Shown here one piece after another: positions 48,903 through 58,919 of a stretch of 64,000 nucleotides of DNA. The notes under the pieces are model-generated. The model was given only the letters and a program-made list of their open reading frames with translations, was not told the DNA's origin and ran no database searches. This DNA is from Brachionus manjavacas (Eukaryota; Rotifera; Eurotatoria; Ploima; Brachionidae): assembly GCA_019054805.1 (NCBI GenBank), contig JAHQIY010000012.1, positions 3,038,001 to 3,102,000 of the forward strand. The letters are read 5' to 3'. The translations under genes and the position numbers were made by a program. Each line of letters begins with the position of its first letter. Within the stretch, counting starts at the first letter, position 1.

Positions 48903-49349
48903 AATGTTTAATAAAGTTTTTTATTCTATTAAAAAAAAATGTGAAATTTTGATTTGAAATTTACATTTGATCATAAACTTCAACCCTTGTTTTTCTAAAA
49001 AAAAAAAATTTGTATTTAAAATCTAGTTTTTCTTCCTATAATAGGCACAATCAAATTTTTTGAATTTTTTAAAGTAAAGCCATTAAAAAAATTAAGATTA
49101 TTTTGAAAAAATATGCGGATTTGGATCGAATCCAAATGAATCAAAGAAAATAACATGTCCGCTAATTTCTGGCTATAAAATCAAGTTTTTGTGGCAATCA
49201 TAATTTTGATACTAATTTTTTTAAATATTATATAAAATATCTTTTTATAAGATAAAAGTTTGATAATAGTTAAAAAATTCGTTTGTTAATGAAAATATTT
49301 CAAAACTAAATCATATGATTAATTATTCCAACTAATTATACATTTAAAT

Positions 49350-49492
49350 AGATCTTGAAGCTCGTGATCTTGAAGTTAATATGACTATGGGGCTTTATAT
49401 ATCTTTTTCTTATATGCTAAAATAAAAAATTATCTTTTATTAAGAAAATATTTCTAGACAGTTAAAATTTTTTTTTATTTCAAAAATTTGCA
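49350..49492 (+). promoter_or_regulatory. Putative promoter of the V-ATPase c gene
   Basis: TTTATATATC at 49394 is a TATA-like box about 90 bp before the ATG. Upstream, GATCTTGAAG is repeated at 49352 and 49367. The latter word also occurs at 41549-41600, so it may be repeat-derived. Confidence 0.35.
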
Positions 49493-50075
49493 ATGACCGA
49501 TTCAGACAGATGTCCAGCTTATAGTCCATTTTTCGGTGTGGTTGGCGCAACATCAGCTATGGTCTTTACAGGTACAAATCTAAAATAAGCTTTGAAGAAA
49601 AAATTATTATTTTAAAAAGCCTTGGGTGCTGCATATGGCACGGCTCGTGCCGGAGTGGGCATTGCATCAGCTGCAGTCCTAAAGCCAGAATTCATCATGA
49701 AATCAGTGATTCCAGTTATCATGGCCGGTATCATCGCCATTTACGGTCTAGTCGTAGCTGTATTGATTCAAGGAAAAATTGATTCCAAATACAGCTTGCA
49801 AGCGTAAGTGAAACAGCAAAATTTGTAGTCTTTGATTAAAAGTTTAATTTTTCAGTGGATTTTTGCACATGGGAGCCGGCTTGAGCATCGGTCTATCTGG
49901 TCTGGGGGCTGGTGTAGCTATAGGCATTGTTGGTGATGCTGGTGTCAGAGGAACCGCACAGCAACCTCGATTGTATGTCGGAATGATTTTAATTCTTATT
50001 TTTGCTGAAGTTTTGGCTATCTATGGTCTAATTGTTTCATTACTTATGACTGTAAGAAATACCGACCCATGCTAG
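49493..50075 (+). CDS. ATP6V0C: V-type proton ATPase 16 kDa proteolipid subunit c
   Basis: Exons 49493-49571, 49620-49803 and 49856-50075 give 160 residues; the introns are 48 and 52 bp. Four hydrophobic helices are evident: [20 protein letters not shown], then [40 protein letters not shown] and [20 protein letters not shown]. Glu139 in the fourth (FAEVLAIYG) is the proton-carrying carboxylate of the membrane rotor of V0. The family is almost invariant, usually 155-161 residues, so identity is secure. The start [15 protein letters not shown] fits the family. AATAAA lies at 50172. It is the least AT-rich gene in the window, as expected for a strongly conserved protein. Confidence 0.98.
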
Positions 50076-50179
50076 ATACATTTGATATTGAATTTTTGTT
50101 ATGTTGTTCTTCAAAAAATAGGAGCCGAATATTTCTTGATTTATTATTTAAACTGGAAAACTTAAATTTCTAATAAAAA

Positions 50180-50840
50180 AATCAACAAAATAAGAAAATT
50201 TTAATTTTAATTTATCTACGTTTTTTTAACCATTACTTATAAAGACAAATTATTTTACATTTGAAAAGTTAAATTTTAAGAAAATTTTAATTTTTTTAAT
50301 GCTTTTTAAAAAATAAAAATTATAAATGTTATAGTTATAAATATATATAGATTTATTTTTGTAATTTTTTTTTAATTACTGCCGCTTCCAAAAGCAGTAA
50401 GCTTTAATTAGTAAAAGTTATGAATTAAATCAATTTATTAATACATTGTTTTAAAAATTTTTGATTAATTTCACCTAAAAGTCCTAAACTTGATCTCGTT
50501 TTTGAGTAAATAGTCGATTTGAACATTAAAATAAAATGCTAATCTAAAAATAGCCCTCATTAAAATTATCCACATTTTTAATAAAAATAAGAGCAAAATC
50601 AGTTCAGAACGTTTGAAGTTCGGCTTGTAAAATGGAAAATGAAAATAGCCCCTGAAAAGTACAGTCTAACCCCAATACCATTTTCTCCGAAAATCCAGAT
50701 AAAAATCAATCTCTTATTTTAAAACTTTTTGGAAAATTTACCTTATTAAAAAAAGCCTTTATATCTAGGCATAGCTTTCGGTCAAAACCTTTGCTTCGAC
50801 TCGCATGCAGAATTTATTAGATCAAGATGTATTGATCGTA
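50180..50840. other. Intergenic, nothing recognised
   Basis: AT-rich 3' flank of the V-ATPase gene, up to the next MITE. Confidence 0.4.
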
Positions 50841-51327
50841 CAGTGTTTAGAGTTAAACTGTATAATGGGTAGGATTACGTTATTTTACGCAATTTTACGT
50901 CAGAAAATGAAAGCTTACATAATCTTACGTAATTTTGGGTAATATTACACCAGCTTAAGTTAGTTTTGCCGATTACGATTACGGCCAAAAAAAGCCGGAT
51001 TTTAGAGGAAAAAGTGGAAAATTAATAAAAATATTTGAATTTTATAAAACAAATTTTGAAACAAAAACACTACACTTTATTTCATTTTTTTACATCTTTT
51101 TAAGTACAATTACACAATTTGATTTAATAATATGTAGTTTTTTGTCATATTTTCTAAATTAATGTAAATATTAGTAAAGTACCGATTTTTTTTTGCCAAA
51201 AGATGATTTTAAAAATAACAAAACATTTTTTGCATATTATGTAATATTATGTAAGCTTACATTTCTGACGTAAAATTACGTAGAATTACGTAATCTTACC
51301 CATTATACAGTTAAACTTTAAACACTG
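50841..51327. mobile_element. Tc1/mariner-like MITE, CAGTGTTTA ends, TA TSD
   Basis: TA flanks (50839-50840, 51328-51329). The inverted repeats are about 65 bp, starting CAGTGTTTAGAGTTAAACTG and ending with its near-inverse. The subterminal zones are crowded with TTACGTAA words, as in the 10194 element. There is no coding. Confidence 0.85.
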
Positions 51328-51755
51328 TATTAACATCTTAAAAATTCTGGCTCAAAAGTCATGGAAATTTTAACAATAATATAACAGTACTCTGGTTAAT
51401 ACATTTAAAACATTAATTGGCTCTTTTATTGATTATACTTTTTTCATTCCTTTTCTAGTCTCAAAGACCAACCTCTTTAGGTTCTCCAAAATATTTCAAT
51501 TAAGTTATAATTTTCCTCAAAACACTCCATCGGATCTCCTGGTAAATTTCTCAGATGACATTAAGGTTGATGGCATTGAATTTCGTCTAAATAAACTATT
51601 TATAAAATATCTAAAAAATAGTGTTATTTTCAACACTAATTATTGAATTAATCAAAGACTCTGTCAGTGCTTTTGTTAATAGCTCAAGACCGCGCAAGAA
51701 AAAAAGACCCATTATGTAATTTATGACATGAATTCAGTGAATGGTTAAATAAAAG

Positions 51756-52186
51756 GGTAAACGATCAAAATAGAGAAATAAATTTTTAGAGAATAGCTAA
51801 ATAAGAGAAAAATTTATAGAGAAAAAAATGTGTCAATTAATTAGAGAATATTTTTATTAGAGAAAAAAATTTACCGAAAAAAAATTACAAAATTTTTATT
51901 GAAAAAAATAGAAAAAGTCTGATAAACTGATTAATTAATTAATATTCCATCAATAAAATTGAAAATCCAGTAAGGAACAACTCTAAATTTTCTGTATATT
52001 TATTTATATTAAAAATATTGTCTGTGCTTTTCTCTATATTTTTTCTCTATATTTTTTTCCCTAATTTTTTTTTCTCTATTATACAAATTCTCTAATTTTC
52101 CTTTCTCTATTTTATGATTTCTCTAAACTTGTCTTGACTCTAATTAATTTCTCTAATTTTTTTTTTCTCTATTTTGATAGTTCACC
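51756..52186. mobile_element. MITE with TAGAGAAA subterminal repeats, 8-bp TSD
   Basis: AATAAAAG is duplicated at 51748-51755 and 52187-52194. The ends are GGTAAACGATCAAAATAGAG and the inverse of GGTGAACTATCAAAATAGAG. Many TAGAGAAA (left) and TTTCTCTA (right) words follow, like multiple transposase sites. There is no coding. The sister architecture is at 54743-55602. Confidence 0.85.
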
Positions 52187-52808
52187 AATAAAAGAGATTA
52201 TCTCTCTGATTTTCGACCTTTTTTTTTCATTTAAAATTAAAACAAAAACCTGCCCACCGTTTCTTCCATTAATTTACCCTTTTTGAACTTTATCTATCAA
52301 CATTTATATGTTTACTTTAATAATTTAAAAATTTCATTTTCTTCTTATCTAATGGCGGAAGGAGTCTTCCCAAGTAGCGTTTTTTGCAAGAATTTTTCAA
52401 TAAGTTATAATAAGGAATAGAAATATTTTTCAAAATACTAATTTGTAAATCTGTTCGAGTCATGAATCTTTCAAAAAAAAAAGGAATATAAACACTTTAA
52501 GTCAGTGAAACAAAGTACCTTAAAATTTAATTAAGTAAAATAAGAATGAATCAAAAATGAAAATTTGAAGCTTTTTAATTAAAATTTTATTTACGCTAAC
52601 AATTGACTTTTTGTTTAAATATTCAAAAAAGCTTCGCGTACGAAGTTCAAGCAAAAAATAAAAAAACTTTCACTGTTTTCTTTGAATAACTGATTTTTAT
52701 AATCAGTTGTATACAAATTAAATGTGTTGAAATGTTTTTTGTCTTTCTACAGTTGTATTAATCATTGTTTTTTCTATGAATAACTAAAATTAAAATATAG
52801 GAAAAAGA

Positions 52809-53164
52809 GGGGTTGTGAAGTTCGTTTCAATTTGATCATTTCAATTCAGAAAAACTTGAATAACTTTTTTACTAAAAGAGATAATTTAGTTCTGTAAATT
52901 GCTTAATGGTTAAGCAACTTTGCTTAATCCAAAAATATATATCTGCAAAAACTCTGCAATGTAATTGCACACTTGATTGGAATACTTTTTAATGGGGTGC
53001 AAAATGCAGAAAATTGCAGAGTATTTTGCAGACTTATTTTACTGCATTAAGCAAATTTGCTTATAATTAAGCATTTTACAGAACTGAATTATCTCTTTTA
53101 GTAAAAAAGTTATTCAAATTTTTCTGAATTGAAATGATCGAATTGAAACGAACTTCACAACCCC
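52809..53164. mobile_element. MITE with GGGGTTGTGAAG ends, 9-bp TSD
   Basis: GGAAAAAGA is duplicated at 52800-52808 and 53165-53173. The inverted repeats are over 110 bp: GGGGTTGTGAAGTTCGTTTC, TTCAGAAAAACTTGAATAAC, AAAAGAGATAATT. The centre repeats CTGCAAAAACTCTGCAA and its inverse. A perfect 9-bp duplication and GG termini point to a MULE-type MITE. Confidence 0.88.
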
Positions 53165-53187
53165 GGAAAAAGACAATATAGGCAATA

Positions 53188-53339
53188 TGGCAGCAAAAGC
53201 AAATGAAAGGATAAAGCTTGAAAGCATGCTTAACAAAGAAGAAAGCCAAGATGGGACGATGGAGTCAATAGGGCACCTTTTTAGAGAATCGAGTGAGGAA
53301 AACAGAAAAATCCTAGAACTACCCCTCAATTCATATTAA
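53188..53339 (+). CDS. Small unassigned ORF beside the 52809 MITE
   Basis: The + strand reads MAAKANERIKLESMLNKEES, then QDGTMESIGHLFRESSEENR, KILELPLNSY and stop: 50 residues, less AT-rich than its surroundings. The frame is open back through the MITE's right target copy (EKDNIGN). It looks like the end of a coding exon, with TATAG just before the left target copy as a possible acceptor. Host exon or transposon ORF cannot be told apart. A second basic ORF end, minus 53515-53422 (KSTKKLRRVHSSSDGDFLFG), converges on it. Confidence 0.3.
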
Positions 53340-54489
53340 TAGATTCTATTTTATTTTAAATTCTATCTTTAATTATTAACAGTTTTTTTCAATGTTTTAT
53401 TTAAACAGGACTTATTTATTTCTTAAACTTCTTACCAAAAAGAAAGTCTCCATCGCTGCTGGAATGTACTCTTCTAAGCTTCTTAGTCGATTTGATGGTG
53501 GATTCCCTCGCAAAATTAAAAAAAAAGGAAATAAAGAATGGAATATAAAAGAGAGCACAAAATGAATAATAATTATTGAAGTTAAAAAAATTAAGTATTT
53601 TATTCAATTTTTTAGAAAACACTAAATTTTATTTTTTCTTGTCTAACAACACACCAGTCTGCATAATTTGAAAAAGTTAGATTAGTTTTTATATATTTTT
53701 GTTTGTTACATTAATTAATTTTATATATTTATTTGTGAATCTGTACCGAGCTAATGCTTCTTCAGAATAAAAATATCTTATTTTGTAAAAAATGAAAAAA
53801 ATAAAAATAAAGTTTAATAAGAAAAAAAAAGGATCAAATAATGAGAAAAAAAGTGCTCAATTTTGTTAATAAAAATAAAAAGAATAAAAAGAGTCTTATG
53901 ATAATTATGAGGATAATTAAATCTTTGATAATGATTTTGAAGAAGAAATTGAAACACCTAATCAACCTAATACCGAAAACGAATCTAATGAATAACCTCA
54001 AATAAAGCTCCATTCTGATCCACCAAGGTATTTGCACAAATTTTTTTTAAATTAAATAAATAAACATATGCTTTATGCTTAAATGCCTCTGTCAAATGGA
54101 GTGTTGTAAATAAATAGCATTTGAATTTACTTTTGAATAATTAAATTAATTTTTAAAATTGAATTTAAAGTCAAGTCTATTTTATTTGAATTTTAATTTA
54201 AACCAAGATAAATAAATGAATTTAAATTCAAATTTGAATCATAATTCAATTCAATTTTGGATATAAAAAGAAAAAATCAGAATAAAACAGAATAAAAGTA
54301 TTCTTTTTAAATTTTAAATAAAAAGAAAAATTAAAAAAGATTTGATTGTGTGTTATTTGTTTAATTAAAGTAATTACACAATATTTTTTTACTCCTTATC
54401 CACTCCAAAAAAGATATTCATTTCATATTCCTTCAAAAGATATTAATTCTAAGGTAATTAAAATAGTCAATTAAAATAATTTTTCGGAA
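53340..54489. other. Intergenic with scraps
   Basis: Contains the minus ORF end at 53422-53515, a LINE-A-like end motif CTGTACCGAGCTAATGCTTC (inverse) at 53739, and an acidic + stretch DNDFEEEIETPNQPNTENES at about 53930-53995. None is assignable to a working gene. Confidence 0.35.
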
Positions 54490-54635
54490 ATTTACTTTTT
54501 TTTACTTAAGTAATTTAACGTAAATTTGCGTAAAATTTCGTAAAACCAGTTTATCGTAGCAGTACTGTATTTATCTGTTTTTTTTTTAAATAATCTTTTT
54601 ATTCTGAACGAGCATTAGCTCGGTATAGATAAGAA
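54490..54635. mobile_element. Orphan MITE end and LINE-A tail scrap
   Basis: 54490-54567 ends TATCGTAGCAGTACTG followed by TA. It matches the right terminus of the 10194 MITE (ATCGTATCATAGCAGCACTG) with ACGTAAA words before it; no left mate was found. 54602-54630 (TTCTGAACGAGCATTAGCTC and GGTATAGATAA) is a diverged LINE-A 3' motif on +. Confidence 0.5.
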
Positions 54636-54742
54636 CATTGAATTTAAACTTTTAAAAGCTGTTTTAAGGTCTTTACTAGAGATGCTAAAAATTGTGTCAT
54701 CTTCTAACATTTAGACATTTAATTTTATAAATTTTAATAATC

Positions 54743-55602
54743 GGACAATGAACATTTTAGAGAAGAAATAAATTAGAGAATATTTTTTTAGAGAAGACAA
54801 AATTTAGAGAAAAATTATTTTTAGAGAAGGGCATACAACTTAGAGAAAAAAACTTAGAGAATATTTCTTTTAGATATTAATCTTAGAGAAAAAAACTTTC
54901 AACTAATATTTTTTATTTCATGCAAAAATGAACATTTTTAATTCACCTTTTGTTAGTCGGCTTAGGTCTAATAAAAACTATAAGCCTACTACTGTAGTCT
55001 TAAAACCGAGTAAACCAAGGCAATATAAAAACAATGAACCAGTAAACATTGCAAATAATAACTTTAATTTTCTCGTTGAACAAATTTGTGCTAAAAATAT
55101 AATTGATGCTGAAGATTTTTTTTTTTATTAAATATATAATTGAAGGGAAAGCCCCAGGGTCCGTCCGAATGGCGCAAGCCTTCGTTTAAACCCTCAAGTT
55201 TGAAAAGTTTTTAGGTTTTTACAAAATTAGATTAAGTTTAAAGTTGAATTATACAAAAAAAGTAAAATTAATTGAAACAAATTGTTTTATAGCAATATAC
55301 AAAGGTTAAGATATGATAAAGATATTTACATTAGGATTTAAGACAGATTAATGCTTGATGCTGAAGATGATTTAGAGTTTATAGGCGCCAGATTTATTTT
55401 TGAATGGATTGTCTAATATCTTAATGTCATAGATTTTTTTTTTTCAATTAATCAATTATTCTAATTAATTACTAGTTTCGCTATATTTTTTTTTCTAAAT
55501 GATTATTCTCTAAAAAAAAAATTCTCTAACTTTTTTCTCTAAATAAATTATTCTCTAATTTACCTTTCTCTAATTTTTTTTTCTCTAAAATGTCCGTTCC
55601 CC
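54743..55602 (+). mobile_element. TIR element with TTAGAGAA repeats, 67-aa ORF
   Basis: The left end is GGACAATGAACATTTTAGAG and the right end is the inverse of GGGGAACGGACATTTTAGAG. The flanks TTAATAATC and ATAATAATC form a 9-bp duplication with one mismatch. Repeated TTAGAGAA and TTCTCTAA words fill both subterminal zones. On +, 54928-55131 encodes MNIFNSPFVSRLRSNKNYKP, then VVLKPSKPRQYKNNEPVNI and on to AEDFFFY, a basic protein start of unknown family. Related in plan to 51756-52186. Confidence 0.75.
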
Positions 55603-55794
55603 ATAATAATCTTTTATTTATCCTTGCTTCTGGCATCCAATTATTGGCATGACATTTGAAAATTTTTTTAGGTAAAAAAGGTGCTACTGATTTGAATCTT
55701 CTATTTTACAATTCAAAATAGAAGATTCAAATACAGTCTCCCAATTTTTTTTCATGCTGTCAATTATAAAAAAAATGTAAAGATAATATTATTA

Positions 55795-56035
55795 TTATAT
55801 ATTTATTTATTTAATTGTTTTATCTGTGCCAAACTAAAGCTCCTTCGGATTAAGACAAAACAAAATAAAATTAAAAAGAAAAAATATAATAGGCTAAAAT
55901 ATAATAAAAAGACAATTAAAAATTGATAAATTGTAAGAGGTGACATTTGAAATTTATTTAAGTATCGAACAGTTCAGGATAGAAAGAAGAAATAGTAAGG
56001 TAGCAATTGCACAATGGAGCAATTGATAATTTATA
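55795..56035 (-). mobile_element. LINE-A subfamily 2, 3' end
   Basis: Inverse tail with (TTTA)n, TCTGTGCCAAACTAAAGCTC, CTTCGGATTAAGAC, A-rich UTR and AAATAGTAAGGTAGCAATTG. The motif variant TGTGCC/CTTCGG is shared with 63020-63305 and separates this subfamily from the TGTACCG/CTTCAG copies. It lies just upstream of the H2A gene. Confidence 0.7.
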
Positions 56036-56257
56036 AATTGTAGAATCTAGACAAACAAAATCGCCATGTGTTTGTCTTGGCTTAGGAAGTTCATGAGAAC
56101 CTATCCAAAAGCATGCAATTTATTTCAATTTTTTCACTTTTTTCTATATGACTTGAACAGAAAAAATCCGTTTAAAATTAAGCTGCGCATACCCTTTTCT
56201 TTAACTGATAAACTGAAAACCAGATGTGCATCTAGGCTTGTCACTGGCCGTTAAAAT

Positions 56258-56402
56258 AAACAGTAATGAACAGAAATCATTATTGGATCGTCAATCAAAG
56301 ACAGGTTAAGGACTCGACTCACAAAACTGTATTTAAAGCTGGACAAATTGACTTTTTTAATTTAAAAAAAAATTGTATTTGTTACTCTGTTTTAGAATCA
56401 AA
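56258..56402 (+). promoter_or_regulatory. Promoter/5' leader of the H2A variant gene
   Basis: TATTTAAAGC at 56330 is a TATA-like box. TTACTCTGTTTTAG at about 56382-56395 is a good acceptor immediately before AATCAAAATG. The leader is therefore either cut by a 5'UTR intron or trans-spliced. Rotifers use spliced leaders, but no donor or leader gene is visible here. Confidence 0.4.
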
Positions 56403-57143
56403 ATGTCATCTCAAATCAAAGACTCTCAGCCGCACATGATCATGACAAGACACCGGAGTCAAGAACTGCAAACCCAGTCGACTGCTAGTTCGACTAGAAG
56501 TCTTAGCAAGAAGCAAAAGGCCGTTGAGAGAGGCAAACGGCTAAATGAGATTTTAAGAGAGAAAAAAGAGAGAGGCGAAATTAAGAGGTCGAATAGACCG
56601 GCACAGTCAAAATCAAAAAAATCCGGACTCCACTTTCCTGTCACAAAACTCACCAAGAAATTCAAAGCGATCAATTCTAAAATGACAATTCAAACCAAGT
56701 CCGGCATTATGTTAGCAGCAGTGGTCGAGTATCTAACCGCCGAAGTTCTTGAACTATCCGGTTATGTTACTCACGAGCAAAACAGAAAGACCATATCTCC
56801 AAGGGACATTTTCCTAGCAGTTAAAAACGATGAAGAGCTCGACAAGTTGCTCCAAGATACTGTAATTACCCAGAGTGGCGCTGTGCCTTACATTAACCCG
56901 GTCTTGCTAATAAAATCCAAGAGGTCAAAGCCGAAAAGTCAGCCCAAGTCAACAGACGATAGTGTAGATCAGGAACAGGTTGAGATCGACCAAGAATTGA
57001 CGGAGATAAAGGGTCAAGACGGCTCTGCACCAAGTAAGAGAGTCCTTGGTGACATCACCAATGTTACTTCCAGCTCATCTAGTTCTCTCTTGAATACATC
57101 AAATCAGTCAAAAAAGTCGACTAAGCAATCAAAATATGAATAG
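56403..57143 (+). CDS. Divergent histone H2A variant with long tails
   Basis: 246 residues from MSSQIKDSQP. A start ten codons earlier only translates the pyrimidine-rich acceptor. Residues 74-170 are an H2A fold: SGLHFPVTKLTKKFKA, LAAVVEYLTAEVLELSG, ISPRDIFLAVKNDEELDKLL and GAVPYINPVLL. The acidic-patch residues are kept (EYLTAEVLE and NDEE). Loop 1 is changed: NSKMTIQTKSGIM replaces the usual NYAERVGAGAPV. The N tail (73 residues) is far longer than the usual 14. The C tail (76) is Lys/Ser/Glu-rich with an LGDITN motif at 215-220. Bdelloid rotifers are known to use long-tailed H2A in place of canonical H2A; this may be a relative. It has no SQ[E/D] end and no 3' stem-loop. AATAAA lies at 57270, implying a polyadenylated replication-independent mRNA. 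Confidence 0.9.
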   Translation: MSSQIKDSQPHMIMTRHRSQELQTQSTASSTRSLSKKQKAVERGKRLNEILREKKERGEIKRSNRPAQSKSKKSGLHFPVTKLTKKFKAINSKMTIQTKSGIMLAAVVEYLTAEVLELSGYVTHEQNRKTISPRDIFLAVKNDEELDKLLQDTVITQSGAVPYINPVLLIKSKRSKPKSQPKSTDDSVDQEQVEIDQELTEIKGQDGSAPSKRVLGDITNVTSSSSSSLLNTSNQSKKSTKQSKYE

Positions 57144-57439
57144 TTTTTTTGATACATTTTTGGATATTGTTGCGATTGTTTGTTTTTGTTAATTGTATTT
57201 CCAGTGGTTTAATATTTTTTTACTTTATGTATTTAATCAATCGTTAGTTGTACAGTGGTTTTTGTTTATAATAAATTTAAGCTTTGTTTAAACTTTTTTT
57301 TTATTCAAATAGTTAGCAACTCCGTAGTTTTTCCTAAAATTCTAGGTCATCCTTTTCAAGGTCGTTTCCGGAGAGATAACGACTTTGGCTGAAGCTCCCA
57401 AGATTACCTAACAAAATGTCCTTAGTATTAATTTTTATG

Positions 57440-58045
57440 ATGTTCAGTACAAAACAGAACAAAATATTAATTAGCTTTTTTAAAGAGTTTAAAATTAGTT
57501 CTGTGAATGTATTATGGAACAACATTCAAAGTTGCATCAGCTGTAAAAGTCTACTAATGATGTGCATAGTCTCTGCAAAATGCGCTACACTTAATTGAAA
57601 CTTACCGTATTTCCTCAAATAGAAGTAACCACAAATAGAAGAAACTTGCTTGTATTTCAGTCAAAAATTTTCCTTTATTTGAGTTATTTTTCTAGAGAAT
57701 ATGTGTCTTGTTTAAAAGAAAATTTATGAATCATCTCTCATGTAAAACATGCATTTTTCTAGTTTTTAATAGAAGAAAAAAATAGCTATTAATTTCTTGT
57801 AATTGAGTCACATTTTGGGAGTGAAAAATTTTCGAATATAAGAAAACCTTTGATGACCGAACTTTCTTCTATTTGAGGAAATACGGTAATTTCTGCTAAA
57901 CTACGCAAACTTAGCAGACCCTAACATTTGATGCAACTTTGAATGTTGCATTTAAAGAACTAAGTTTAAAATTTTAGGAAAAAAGTAATTCAAATTTTAC
58001 ATCTTTTTGTTCTTGTTATCATTCTGTACTGAATTTCACTAAACC
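57440..58045. mobile_element. Old palindromic element hosting the 57605 MITE
   Basis: The left arm (GTTCAGTACAAAACAGAACA, TTAAAATTAGTTCTGTGAA, AACATTCAAAGTTGCATCA) is mirrored to the right of the insertion (TGATGCAACTTTGAATGTTG, AAAGAACTAAGTTTAA, TCTGTACTGAATTTC). Similar AAGTTTAGTACAAAAACAGA text occurs at 27930-28150. Non-coding; the arms have diverged. Confidence 0.6.
57605..57886. mobile_element. MITE with CCGTATTTCCTC ends, TA TSD
   Basis: TA flanks (57603-57604, 57887-57888). The ends are CCGTATTTCCTCAAATAGAA and its exact inverse; the next 80 bp are partly mirrored (GAAGAAACTT, AATAGAAG). 282 bp, non-coding. It is inserted in the older palindrome at 57440-58045. One of three CCGTA-ended elements in the window. 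Confidence 0.88.
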
Positions 58046-58129
58046 TAACGGTTTTCAATCAAATTTTAGTAATAAAACGCAAAAGTGCCTCGACACATGG
58101 TTCTACATAATTTTACGTTAAGTAACGTA

Positions 58130-58793
58130 CCGTATACCCATGCAAAGAGATGCATGCACCAAAACCAAAAATCAAGTTTTAGCCCAAGCATCACGTTACA
58201 TCTAGCCCATGTTAAACTTTCCCCCCTTTTGATGCGTGCATTAAAATCCAGATTTTTGGTGTTTAAAGCCGCGTTAAAACCCAAAACTAAGTGGAAAACG
58301 CCTCGTTAATTCCTGAGAATCGAATTTAGATGCCGGGTTAAAAATTGAAAAAAAAATTAATTCATAAATGATTAAAATTTTTTTTTATTAAAATTACATT
58401 TTCTAGTTTTAAGTGTGGGGCTAATATTTAGATTTTAGAGTAAAAATTTGAGGAAAAAGTAGAGATAAGTAATATGTTGTTATTAGATTTTTCAAACTAA
58501 AATGCTTTTAAAATAAAATAAAGTTTTATTAAAGCTAAAACTCATAAGAAATATACACGCTTTCTCTTTATTTTAGCTTAGATTTTAGCTTTCTTTCATT
58601 TTAATTTTTTAAAATCCAAATTTTTAATTTAAATTTTTTTCCCAATCTTTTCCTCAAATTTTTACTTTAAAATCTAAATATTAGCCCCGCACTTAAAACT
58701 AGAAAATGTATTTTTAATAATAAAATAATTTTTAATCATTTATGAATTAATTTTTTTTTCAATTTTTATGCATCTCTTTGCAAGGGTATACGG
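58130..58793. mobile_element. TIR element with CCGTATACCC ends, TA TSD
   Basis: TA flanks (58128-58129, 58794-58795). The left end CCGTATACCCATGCAAAGAG and the right end are inverse apart from one base. Inner arms 58340-58480 and 58635-58770 mirror each other (ATTAATTCATAAATGATTA, CTAGTTTTAAGTG, GGGGCTAATATTTAGATTTT). The left arm has an extra GC-richer 180 bp (58156-58335), absent on the right, so it may be a further insertion. Confidence 0.82.
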
Positions 58794-58919
58794 TAAAACA
58801 ATAGAGGATTATTTTCCCTATTTTTGTAAAAATAAATTTGGAATTTTATTTTGTTCACAATTGAATAAAATAAGTATTTTTTTAGAGTTTACCTAATTCA
58901 GGGTAATTTTTCGAATGCT

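Noticed and set aside
56066-56254. 62-codon + ORF upstream of H2A
   Set aside because: No family match and no spliceable link to the H2A frame; could be real but not supported.
56459-56674. Minus ORF opposite the H2A gene
   Set aside because: It is the shadow of the H2A coding frame.
57144-57300. Histone 3' stem-loop
   Set aside because: The GGCTCTTTTAGAGCC-type hairpin is absent; an AATAAA signal is present instead.
58085-58309. Overlapping ORFs on both strands
   Set aside because: They span the border of the CCGTATACCC element; no homology, composition artefact.
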